A stretch of 64,000 nt of DNA from Cavenderia fasciculata (Eukaryota; Evosea; Eumycetozoa; Acytosteliales; Cavenderiaceae). A model generated the notes under the pieces. It had not been told where the DNA came from. It searched no databases and saw only the letters and a list, made by a program, of their open reading frames with translations. Positions 49,548-60,887 of this stretch are shown piece by piece. Location of the stretch: NCBI RefSeq assembly GCF_000203815.1, contig NW_004457735.1, positions 310,001 to 374,000 on the forward strand. The letters are read 5' to 3'. A program made the translations under genes and the position numbers. The stretch's first letter is position 1; every line of letters begins with the position of its first letter.

Positions 49548-50620
49548 TGTACTTATTTATATTTAGAGATAAATATAGATAGGATATGTTTCTAAAAGAT
49601 GATGATGTATTAAATTAAATTGCATTGGGGACAACGAAAAGGTGTATTTAAACAAAGTGCAGCCCAATGGTTAGGCAAAGGGGCTCGTAAAAACACTTGA
49701 AAATCGGTCGGCCCAGGTACCACTATCGCCTTTTGTCTCGACGAAAGTTCGTGGTTTCGATTTTTTGTTTCGAGCTCATTGTCAATTAAACGATCAGATG
49801 ACAAGTACCTTTACGATCATACTAATTTCTCAGACTAGTTACTTGTATTCTGACGTTCGAATGGAATGTAGGTAGTAATCGAACGTTTAGATGGAATGTA
49901 CATTTATTAATTGATTAGATTATTAATTGTATTCCGACATTCTAATAGAATGAAATGCTCGGATAGAATGTATATACCATTGTTTAAGATTGTTACTTGA
50001 ATTCTGAACATTCGATGGAATGTAGGTAATACTTGAAAAGAGAGAATCAAAACTTAGTAACAAGATTTTTTTGTCAACCTTCAAAGATAGTAGTAGACTG
50101 TAGTGTACATGTTAGGTTTAGATGAGGTTATAAAGAGACAATCTATTGTGAACAAACACATGTAAGTATAAATGGAGTATTTTTTAATGTGGTTCTCCAA
50201 CACAATATCAAACGTCTCTTGTTAGGGAGGGACGGAGAACCCTTGGGCTCAGAAAGTCCAATAAGGCCGAACGATCAATTTAAATTAAATTAAATGAATA
50301 TTTCTATTCTCATAGTTGGTTGGCTCGTCAAGCTCCAAATATTGTAACATCAAGCAATCGAAATAATATCTGCCAAGGAAAAAATATCTTTTTGGAGTTC
50401 GACAGTATGAGGGATTTTCAATTGAATGCTCAAAAGTTGGTTCTGATCTTTGTTGGTAAGCCCTAATATAGATTAGAACTGACGTCAAGGTCACCTCCTC
50501 CTTGTCTAAAGATATTTATTTAAAGGATAATATTCATTTTAATTTGAGGTCTACCCAACATTTATAAACAGTTCCATCATCATCATCAGTATAAACTATC
50601 AAACACATATTCATACAACA
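49548..50620. other. Intergenic region with degenerate 60-bp repeats
   Basis: About 49620-49800 is less AT-rich with a chance 64-codon minus-strand frame. From about 49835 to 50035 there are three degenerate copies of a unit with cores like TTCTGACGTTCGAATGGAAT, TTCCGACATTCTAATAGAAT and TTCTGAACATTCGATGGAAT, spaced 60-80 bp. At 50220-50275 there is a G-rich block. No gene is recognised. Confidence 0.5.
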
Positions 50621-51844
50621 ATGAAATTATTATTATTATCTCTTGTCATTCTATTTTTAGTTGGTTTAGTTGTAAATATCTATTTGAAACCCATCAAAAA
50701 AAAAAAATCAAACCTCCTTAATGATGGTATCTCTAATTTTTTCTACTTTATCATTTTTTTCTATTCTTTTTGTTTATAGAAATGTCAACCAAGCACATTC
50801 CAATTCTTTAACGAGAAGGGAGGATATATTTACTATGGCGTCTATAATTTAGAAACTGGTAATGCCTCACTCAATCAGATAGACTCTGATCCCGATCTTT
50901 CAATCCTTGGCTTTTTACCAAAGAACTCATCAAGCAATGAAGTCATCGCTTTTGGTATAACTCAAACTACTCTACAAATCGATGGTTTAGATACGGATGT
51001 ATGTATTGCACATTCACTGTGTGACTACTATTTTAAATTGTACAGCCCATATTAACTCTACTCTAGCAAAATTCTATTAGTCCAATCTTTACAATCAAAC
51101 CATCCTATAAATACGATTATGCTGCACAACAATTTGTATTGAACAGATTTAATACTATATTGGTTCCAGGGTCAACTCTTTTAAATGGAAAGAACTATTT
51201 ATCATTATTACAATTCAAATTTGGTAGTAACACGAGATTGTAAGTAAACTGAATCAATCCATCAATCAATCGATAATATTTATATATTGATACTCTTTTT
51301 CTATTTATCTCTATCTTTTGTTTTTAGACCACCAATTCCATTAGGTCAAGGTATTATTCCAACAGGAGGATCACCAATTTATCCACTCGGTGCTTATGAT
51401 CCAATCCTACAAGATTATTATATTTACTATACTGTTGGTGGTCAGACTGCTATCATCAAGTACAATTTTATCATTAATTCCTATGCCATCCTACCACTCG
51501 ATTTCGTACCAACCAAATTAAATGGAATCGATCAACTCTTTTTCTTCAAGGGTGACCTCTTTTACTGTCGTATTGATAAGGGTGTTGGTGTTACCATTGC
51601 TCTGATGTCATTGGGTGGCGAAGTCAACTATCTCTACAAAGACACCAACGCTGACAAGAAGTTCAGTGTTACCATTCAACCATTTGTATTTGATCAACCA
51701 TCCGGAACAGTATCTATACTCAACCCAGTCGGTGATACTCTTTATCTAGATGTATTTGATCTCACATCTTACGAGGTTACATCATTCACAAAACCAAATA
51801 ATATTCCAACTGGTACTTTTGTTATTTCTACATTATATCAATAA
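50621..51844 (+). CDS. Secreted or type II membrane protein, 319 aa, unknown function
   Basis: Four exons (50621-50671, 50780-50998, 51067-51239 and 51328-51844). The first exon is a hydrophobic signal or anchor (MKLLLLSLVILFLVGLV). The rest is beta-rich with repeated Tyr/Gly-Asp patterns (GGYIYYGVYNLETGN, YYIYYTVGGQTAIIKYN, QPFVFDQPSGTVSIL), reminiscent of a beta-propeller. The third acceptor is taken at 51066 because it keeps the frame, while the AG at 51080 does not. No Cys-rich module or GPI tail. Family not recognised. Confidence 0.75.
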
Positions 51845-51988
51845 ATATAATATAATTAAATAAATAAACAAATAAACAAATAAATATAATAAACAAATAA
51901 ACAATATTAATTAATTAAACAAATAAGTTTAGTATAGTTTATTTATTTATTTTTTGAGGGAATGATTCTAAATTAATTAATTGTAGAA

Positions 51989-53778
51989 TTAAAATAGAAT
52001 AACAATTGCCATGAAGAAGAATGACAATGTTGAAATCATGGTCAATGAAGAACCAGTATTTGAGTCATCGTTTGGAGATGGCATATTATTATTATTTTTG
52101 AAGGTAGCAGTATTAATACTTTCATCTTCCAAGATTGTCAATTGACCACCTTCATTGGAACAAGTTAAACCACCAACACGACAAGTGACACTACCGGCAA
52201 GACATGTGATTTCATGTTGAGTTAGGCAAGCAGTGTATGAATAGTAAGAGAGACCTTGGCATTGGTATCCACCTGGGGAATAACATTCATTGATACCTTG
52301 GAAGGTACAGTTGATTGAAGAGTTGCCGGCATATTCGACGGTGAGTCTACCTTGTTTACTGAGTGTACAAGTGACTTCGGGTCCATCAGATGACGATGAG
52401 GTTTCAGATGAAGAGTTGGTCGAGTTGGAGACTGGTTCAAAATAGACGACGTAACGGTCAGAGAACAAGTAACCGATACTGGCATCTACATAGTAGTAAC
52501 CACCATTGGATGGATAGGAGCTACCTAGATAACAACTTAATTCATTTGGACTAAAGTTGTAAAGGGTACATTTAACAGAGTTGTTGTAAGAGATCAACAC
52601 TGAAATGTTGACAAGTGAATAGTCTTCGCCAAAGTATCCGTAGGCAGTCATAGTCAATGACGTAGAGTTGGGATAGAATGTGAAACCGTACGAAGTGTTT
52701 GGTTGTTGTGCTGGGAAATAGACGTAAAAGTTGTTGATATAGTAGTTCAACTCGAATGTTACATTGGTGTATCCAGCAACATAATTGGAGACGTAGCACT
52801 GGGTATTATTATTAGTGAACTTGGTAATACCACAATAATAGGTTCCATTCAATAAGATATAGGGAGCCGATGAATTAGTTACAAATTGACCATAGAAATC
52901 AATAAGTGATCCTGTCTCATTAACAACAATATTTGTAACTATAGTTGTATTATATGAAATTGCTAAAGTAAATAAATAAATTTAAATGAACAAATGGTAA
53001 GTATAATAATAATAATATATTAATTATATTAATTAAATGACATGACATAACCTACGGAAGAAATAATATTGAGACCAATTGAAACCAGGGAATGATACAC
53101 TGAGTAAAAGATAAGTATTCCATTGAGGATAGAATTCCAAATCACATGCAATCATATAATAATTGGCATAAGTTACATTGCATTGGATCGAGCCGGCACT
53201 AACATAGGTTTGGTTGACTGTTGCATTTACAAAGTTACCGTAAATGTAAATGGTTCTACTTCCAGGTTGGATGTATACACTGCTGACATTTTGAGTGTTT
53301 ACAAATGTCTGTGACAAGATGTAGTGGTCGATATCAACGTATACAGTGTTGTAACCAGCTGGTACGGTAGTTGATGCAAAACAAACGATTTGATAGGATC
53401 TAAATGAAAAGAGGTAACATGATGACCCTCCAATCCACACTGTTACATTATTTGGATTCTCTCCAAAGTATCCTGACAAGGCAAGAGTTTGACTTACTCC
53501 ATCAAATGTTATATTTGAAATGGTATAATTTTCTGTATTTACTTGTTTGTCTATTTCTAAAAAGATTTAAGATTTATATATAAATGATATAAAGAATAGT
53601 GACAAAGTGGGGTGTAAGTACTTATATAGTAATAATAGAACAAAGAAAAAACCAAACCAACTTTAATGTTGTAATCTTAAAGATACATACCAAATTGAAG
53701 TGCATTTGAAAAGCAAAAGTAATTACTACTTAGAGTAATAAATAGTAATAATAGAGATACAAATGTTATCAATTTCAT
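51989..53778 (-). CDS. IPT/TIG-domain GPI-type surface protein A (one repeat exon)
   Basis: Three exons (53778-53691, 53556-53056 and 52962-51989) encode 520 residues. After a signal peptide (MKLITFVSLLLLFITLSS), one 501-bp exon carries a pair of IPT/TIG-like Ig folds (YFGENPNNVTVWIGGSSC; YIYGNFVNATVNQTYVSA). The last exon has two further such domains, a Ser stalk, a conserved Cys-rich module (VTCTLSKQGRLTVEYAG, then GGYQCQGLS, ACLTQHEITC and CRVGGLTCSNEGGQLTI), and a hydrophobic GPI-type end. IPT/TIG domains build dictyostelid recognition proteins such as the Tgr family. An adhesion role is inferred from that. Same exon plan as the three genes that follow upstream. Confidence 0.85.
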
Positions 53779-54130
53779 TGTTTAATAATATTGATGATGA
53801 ATACAATTAATTAAAATCAAATTAAGAAGAGACTCTTTAATATCAAACGGGCCCCTTTGATTAAATTTAATTCAATTTAAATGCTACGTCGAAAACCTTT
53901 TTATTGGAACCCAGGTTGATCATGATTTTTTTCGAAGGTTCTATAAGAAATGTTATTGATGAAAATTTGACTGATTAAAAAGACTTTCTTTAAAAGTATC
54001 CTGAAGATATATTATTGTGAATGTATTGATGATCCTGTATATTGATTCCACTTTAATTTTAGTAATTGTACAATAGGATAGATTAATCGCTTTGTATCTA
54101 TCTATTTTTCATATACCAATTGTATTATTT

Positions 54131-54162
<32 letters not shown>

Positions 54163-54303
54163 TGTATATTTTAATATAATAAAGAAAATGTACTATAGTA
54201 TATATGAAACAAATAGAATAAATATAGAGTGATCGAATCTAGATTAAATTAATTAGAGATTGATAGGTATGGTATGTATGAATGATAGAGAGTTAAAATT
54301 AAA
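53779..54303. other. Intergenic region
   Basis: Spacer between TIG genes A and B. It contains a short (TTA)n run (about 54131-54156) and AT-rich sequence. No gene seen. Confidence 0.5.
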
Positions 54304-56519
54304 TTAAATTAAAATGTAAATGACGGATAATAACGAAGAGAGGATGAAAAGAGTTGAGAATGATGCAGAGGAGGTATCATTGGTTTGTGAATTGGATTCT
54401 TGAGGATTTTCATTGTGATTGAAAGTGGCAGTTGTATCGGCTGTGATGGTTAATTGACCACCTTCAATGGAACAAGACATACCACCAACACGACATACAA
54501 CAGATGATGATCCTTGACAAACAATTTCGTGTGGAGCTAAACATCTGGTCAAAGAGGAACTAGTGAGACCTTGGCATTGAAGTTGAACAACTGGTGAATT
54601 ACATTGGCTGATACCTTGAGAGGTACAATTGATTAGAGTGTCTCCTGAATACTCTACCTTGAGTTGACCTGTTCTACTCAAAGAACATGTTACATCATAA
54701 TATGACGATGATGATGACGATGATGAGTTGTTGTTGGAGCTTGACGATGATGACGATGAGTTGGTCGAGGACGAGGATGAAGACGAGGAGGAAGAGTTGG
54801 TTGGTTCAAAATAGACATTGGTACTATTATAGATTACATTGTCGATTGCACCGTTGACTTGATAGTATCCACCATTGACTGGATAGTTGTTACCAAGATT
54901 ACACAACAAATAAGTTGATGAAAAGTAATAGATTGGACAACGGTTGACTTGACCACCATAGTTGATAGTAATATTAACACTAGTAGATGTATTACCAAAA
55001 GATCCACTCACTTCAAGTCCCAATGGATAAATAGTTGAACGGAATGAACTAAAGTAATAGTTTGGGTTTGGATTGGCTGATGCTAAATTAAATTAATAAA
55101 TAAATAAATTAATGAATTAATATTAAATTGATAGATTTAAATTGATTGATTGATTGTGAGTTGTGTTTGTTTAGAATACATACGGATATAAACAGTGGAG
55201 TATAAATTTTGATTGTCAATATGGAGTAGGATATCATAAGTCTTATTGGTTTGTAAACGTTCGTTTAATTGACAATTGACAAATGAAGGACCGACAGAGG
55301 TGACGGCACAAAATGATTGTACCCATCCGTTGAAGGTGACATATACATGAGTGGCACCGACAGTGTTGTTGTCGAGGCTACCAACGATCATTAACGAGTT
55401 GTCAATGTCATTGTAAGAGACATACGAGATGAAATGATTGGTAACATTCTTGAAAAAGAGTACACCGTTTAATACAACACTACCGATTCTAATACTAACA
55501 GTCTTGGTACCAATTGGAACTGGATTGATGATACAACTGAGACTGGAGTTGGAGAAACTGACAAGTGGACATGGAGTGTATTGATCACCAACCCAAATTG
55601 AAACCAAAGATGAATCATCACCAAATGAACCAGTGGCAGTGATAGTTTGATTACCTCCAAATGTTAAACTTGAAAGTGTATAGTTTGATTGTGGTGGTTG
55701 TGGATTTGGATTGGAACCATCATCTATAAAAATTAAATAAATAAAAGGAGATAGAGAATGAGTATATTATATTATATATTAACTTGATATAAATATATAT
55801 ATATATATTATATAAATATTTATATTATTTATACATACCAATATAAACAGTAGAGTTTAAGTTGAAAAGAGGGGTTGATAAGGTAACTGGATAAGTTGTG
55901 TTGGTTGGTAACCGAAAGACTAATTGACAATCAACAAATCCAGTATCGACGGCGGTGACAACACAACCCACCAGAATCTATAGACAAAGGCAGTAGTGCT
56001 CAACACATTGATATTACTACCAAAACTACCAAGAATCTTGATTGTATTGTCGGTGTTGTTGTAGGCAACATGCGAGATGTAATAGTCAGTGGTGGCATTA
56101 CTAAAAGAGAGTGATCCTTCTAAAACAGTTTGGTTACCATTATTGATTCCGATAAACACGTTCTTGGTACCAGATGGACGTGGATTGATGGTACAACTGA
56201 TACTAGAATTGTAGAAACTAACAATTGGACATGGGGTGGTATTGTTTTGATCACCAACCCAAACTGAAACCAATGATGAATCATCACCAAATGAACCAAT
56301 TGCAGTAATCGTTTGGTTACCATCAAATGTTAAACTTGATAGACCATAGTTTGATTGTACTAGATATTAATAGAAAGAGAAAAAAAAAAAAAAGAAAAGT
56401 TAATTATAATTTAAAATTAATTTCTAATTGTACTTACATTTAGCAACAACCAAATTACTACTACAGAATAATAACAAAAAGGTAGCAACCAATAATAATA
56501 CAAATTGTGATTTGTACAT
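54304..56519 (-). CDS. IPT/TIG-domain GPI-type surface protein B (two repeat exons, one frameshift)
   Basis: Four exons (56519-56438, 56359-55839, 55723-55184 and 55082-54304) would encode about 640 residues. Signal peptide MYKSQFVLLLVATFLLLF, two repeat exons each with a TIG pair, then a last exon with one TIG domain (GLEVSGSFGNTSTSVNITI), a long Ser/Asn stalk, the conserved Cys-rich module (CRVGGMSCSIEGGQLTI) and a GPI-type tail. The first repeat exon is 521 bp, one base short of a multiple of three. Its frame breaks near 55980, after TTAFVYRFWW, and resumes as VVTAVDTGFVDCQL. All other repeat exons are exact multiples of three, so this is either a single-base assembly error or a fresh inactivating change. 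Confidence 0.8.
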
Positions 56520-57527
56520 AATATTAAATGAATGAAAAAGAAAAATAATAATTATATTTAATTAAGAGATATAAAGATGAAGATGAAGTTGTGAATATGA
56601 ATGTGAATGAAATGAAATGAAAGTGCCTCGAGGATCTAAATGCTTTTATACTGCATTCACTATCTATTTGGTGCAAGAGGTTGTTTCGTGTTTCATTTCA
56701 TATGCATATGAAACTGTTGGTGGATAGGGATGGGGATGAGTCCATGTAAGGTTGAGTTTTGTGTATGTTCCCTCCTCCATATGTCCAAAGGGTTTGGTTG
56801 AAGGTATGAACGAAATCATTCATCTGAAATTGAGAGAGAGAGAGATCCAATTTCGATTACATTTGTTGTTTGTGTATGTATGTTGAATAGAGAGACATAG
56901 ACCCTTCACCTTTTGATAATATTTTTTTGTGATGGTCGGATGATCTTCAAAGGGGAGACAAAAGATTTTTTTGATTTTTTTTAATTTTTTTATGGACTAT
57001 GCCCAAAGATGGGTACCGATTTCATTCATTTTTCGTGTCATGGTTGGTCTCTGTTTTCAAAAAACCCTCAAAAGCCACCCAGGAGGCGTTTGTGTATGCA
57101 GACGTAGTCAAAACCAACATGGACATCTGATCTTTTTTTTTTTGAAAATGACCATAGAACTGCTTGGACATCGATTTATTGGTGGCGGGGTTGAACATGA
57201 ACATCAACATGTTGTCATCACAGTCAAGAGGGTGAGTGCAAGGTTGAACCAACAAACAATCCTTTGGTGTAAGGTTTATAAGATTGATTGAAACCTACAC
57301 AAACAAACAAATAAAATATTAAAGTTCATGTTTATTTTATTTTTTGGAGATGGATGAAAGCGAAGTGCTATTCAGAGAAAGCCTTCAATTTTTGTTATTG
57401 GTGTAAATGATTTAATGGTCGGAAATGATGATGATGAATAATTATGAGAGGAGAATAATAAGAGTTGAGAATACTTGGGTGGGAGGGTGGGTAGAGGAAG
57501 AAGAAGACGAAGTAGATGATGATCGAA
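56520..57527. other. Intergenic region with remnant of a GPI tail
   Basis: About 57420-57527, just past the stop of TIG gene C, reads on the minus strand in another frame as a Ser/Thr-rich stretch then FSTLIILLS, matching the Ser stalk and GPI tail (FSTLFILS) of genes B and D. The rest (56520-57400) holds GA-dinucleotide repeats (about 56832-56846) and an unassigned 77-codon minus-strand frame (57022-57255) that I do not recognise. Confidence 0.5.
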
Positions 57528-60500
57528 TTAACTCAATCCACTGTAAGGTCGATACATATCTACATAACTATTGATGATAATGTTGTTGACTATGGTGTTG
57601 ACTAGGTAGTCTTCATAGTTAATTAGAGGGATGTTGACGGGACGAGAACATAACAAATAGTTTGGTGAAAAGTAATAGATTGGACAATCAATATAAGAAA
57701 TGCCACTTTTTCTGAAAAGAACCAATTCAACGCTGACATTGGCCGCATCAGAAGGACTCTCACCAAAATTTCCATCGATTCGAAGTCTCATTGGAGTAGC
57801 AAAGAAAGTATAATAGTAATAGCGATCGTTTGTACTCAATGCTAAAAAAAACAAAGTAAATAAATAATTAAATGACCAATTGATTGAAATTGTTTTAGGT
57901 ATAATTATAAATAATACATACTGGTAATAGACTTTAGATCATTATTAAAGGAGGAACTTGAGATGGAGACATTACAGGGATACCGGGATGGAGAATACTC
58001 ACTTAATCGGCAATCTACGAATCCAGTGTTGACAGCAGTGACTATACAACTATAAGTATAATCGGACCACGACGGACTCGGTTTGATTTGGATGGTAGTG
58101 TTTTCAACAGTCGTGTTGGCAAGATGACCAAATATCTTGAGTGTATTTTGAGTGTCATTGTATACAACCCGAGAGATATGATAGTTGGTATTGTCAATAA
58201 ATACTGTACCATTTAAAATAGTAGTAGTAGTAGTGTCATTCATGTTGTCATTAATTCTAATAGCTATGTTTAATTCACTCGATGTTGGACGTGGATTGAT
58301 GATACAATTGATATTGGTATCAGAAAAGCTGACAATTGGACATGGAGTGTATTCATCAATCCAAATTGAAACCTTTGATGAATCATTTCCAAAGAATCCA
58401 CGAGCATTGATTATTTGAGCATCATCAAATGATACCCTTGTCAATGCATATACTTTTGGTGCTTTAAAAAGAAATGAAATAGGGAAAGGTTAATATGTAT
58501 GTAAGATTAATTTTTTAATAAATTTAATACTAATCAATACATACTGATATAAATAGTAGAAGTGACATAATAGTCAATGTAAACGATATATGTTTCATTG
58601 ACAGGTAACCTTTCGTTTAATTGACAGTTGATAATATGGTTTTGGAGAAAATTGACAAAACATGGAGCCGACTGCCATACAGCGCTGTTTCGATCGACAT
58701 CAAAGTTTCTGGATTTGATATATACGGTTGAGCGTCGTCTATTTCCATCATATTCTTGGCTCAAATATCTAGAGCTACTAAAATTACCAAGAAGAGTGAT
58801 GGAATTTTGGATATTGTCAAAGACAACATAAGAGATATAAGATTCGGGAATCGATATAAACGACTCTTTTAAAACAATATCATTGACTCTGATAGTGATA
58901 TTTGTGAGACGGATACCAGTTGGACGTGGTAATAGGGTACATTTAATATTCGTGCTATTGAAATCGATGATTGAACATGGAGTGTTATCATTTCCAACTA
59001 AAACTGAAACCACTGTTGGATCAAATCCAAAGTATCCAATAGAATTAATCTCTGCTTTTACATTATCAAATTCTGAATATAAATGATAGTAATGAGGTGC
59101 TATATAATTATATAAATATATATATTATAAATAAAAGGGAGGGATGGTGAGAATGATGGATGGAGACTTTTAAAATATATTTTTTGTTGTAATCATTAAC
59201 ATACTAATATCAATAGTAGAGTTTAAAACGGTAACATAGGACCGATCGGTACCGCTGTAGAGATGGATGGATAATGGATAGGTTGCATTATAGGGTCGTA
59301 GATGTGATTTAAATTCGCAATCAACCGATTGGTTAGTGAAGGCACTAATATGGCATGGATACATAAATAGTTGGATTGGAAGTTTTTCACCATTGGTAAG
59401 GGGATAGTCGGTATAATCAACAGTCACAAAGACATATATGGCTCCACCAAAGTAGGTGTAGTAGTCAGCATAGGAATAGTAGTAGGAGTAGTTGGGAAAT
59501 TGACCAGTGATATTGATAGAGTTGGTCATGTTGTTGTACCGAGCACTGGCAATATAAAAATTGGTTGTATTCTTGATTTCAAGTGAAGCGATTAAAGTAG
59601 CGCTATTGATACTAATACTAATGGTCATTATACCAGGTTCATTTGGATGAATGATAAAATTTAGATTTGAACTATTAAACTTTGTGATTCTACATGAAGT
59701 TTTTTGATCATCATAAACTGAAATAAACCCTCCATATTCTCCAAAGTATCCAGTTGCTGAAATGGTTTGTATATCTGCATCAAATGTTAAACTTGAAATA
59801 TTGTAATCTTTGAGTTAGAAAAAAAAAGAAAAGAAAAGAGTATTAGTTAATTTAAATGAATGAATAAATATTAATTACAATGTAAAGAATATACATACTA
59901 AACAAAAGGGTAGATGTTAAATTGAATAGTTTACCCATGACAGAGATATCATAGGTCGTGTTGGGTTGCAATATTCTTTGTCGATAATTACCAAGTAATT
60001 GACAATAGATAGATGTAGTATTGATTGCAGTGACATTACATTCAACTCTGAGGTCAATGGTTTCAACAGTTACTAAGGTACTATTAACCGTATCATAATC
60101 AGTGTCGTCAAAATGACCACTTAGAATGATCGAGAGGTCACGATTATTATAAGCAACATTTGAGATATAATAATAATCAGTATTATTATTATTATTATTA
60201 TTATTGTCATTGTCGTCAAGGAAGAGTGTACCATTCAATATAGTATCACCTACTTTAATGATGACGGTGACAGTTTTGTTACCATCATCTGATTGATGAT
60301 GGTGTGGGTTGATCACATGACTAGTGGTACAGTTGAGACTGGTACTTGTAAATTGAGTTACTTGGCAACCAGCATATTGATCTACCAATATTGAAACCAA
60401 TGATGATTCATCTCCAAAATACCCAGTTGCTGTAATAGTTTGGTTATAGTCAAATGAAAGACTTGAAAGAGTGTATGATGAAGGTTGTGCTAAAAAAAAA

Positions 60501-60628
60501 AAAGGTCAGCTTTAGCCTGTTGCTGTGTGTCAACTGAACTTATAACACATACTTTGAGCAATCACACTACTACTGCTATAGAATAACAAACAAGCAGCAA
60601 CTAATAATAGAAACTGTGATTTGTACAT
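57528..60628 (-). CDS. IPT/TIG-domain surface protein C (four repeat exons, no Cys-rich module)
   Basis: Six exons (60628-60553, 60489-59899, 59807-59205, 59099-58545, 58461-57922 and 57841-57528) encode 892 residues. The signal peptide MYKSQFLLLVAACLLFYSS nearly equals that of gene B. Four repeat exons of 591, 603, 555 and 540 bp each carry a TIG pair with conserved cores such as CPIVSFSDTNINCIINPRPT and FVDCRLSEYSP. The last exon has one TIG domain (IDGNFGESPSDAANVSVE) and then stops at YSGLS, where the sister genes continue into a Ser stalk, Cys-rich module and GPI tail. As predicted the product would be secreted and unanchored. A poly-Asn insert lies in the first repeat exon. Confidence 0.85.
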
Positions 60629-60887
60629 TCTTTGTTTGTTGTAATTTAATTAAATTCTAATAGACATGATGATCATCTGACATCATATTGTTTTTTTCGA
60701 ATTAATTTTTAGATCGTCTACTTTGTCCCGATAAAGACAAACAGTTGGTCATGTCCCCCACAAACAGAGAAAAGACAAAAATAGTTTGTTTTATATCATA
60801 GAATAGATGGTGATGAATAGTTTATTTTGAAGTAAGATACATCAAAGAAGAAATTGAATGACATGAATGATCATTCTCGAGATGAAA
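60629..60887. promoter_or_regulatory. Spacer between TIG genes C and D, likely promoter of C
   Basis: A gap of about 260 bp separates the end of gene D from the start of gene C on the same strand. It contains T/A runs but no clear element that I can name. Confidence 0.4.

Noticed and set aside
49610-49804. A 64-codon minus-strand frame in less AT-rich DNA, and a tRNA-like GGTTAGGC stretch
   Set aside because: No B-box-like GGTTCGAAT or cloverleaf could be drawn, and the frame resembles no protein and has no intron or leader typical of genes here.
50220-50280. G-rich block suspected to be a small nuclear or class I RNA gene
   Set aside because: I could not find the conserved end motifs or a clear upstream promoter element for dictyostelid small RNAs.
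57022-57255. A 77-codon minus-strand frame (NKSMSKQFYGHF region)
   Set aside because: The opposite strand is also open here and no family is recognised. It may be a relic but I cannot support it.
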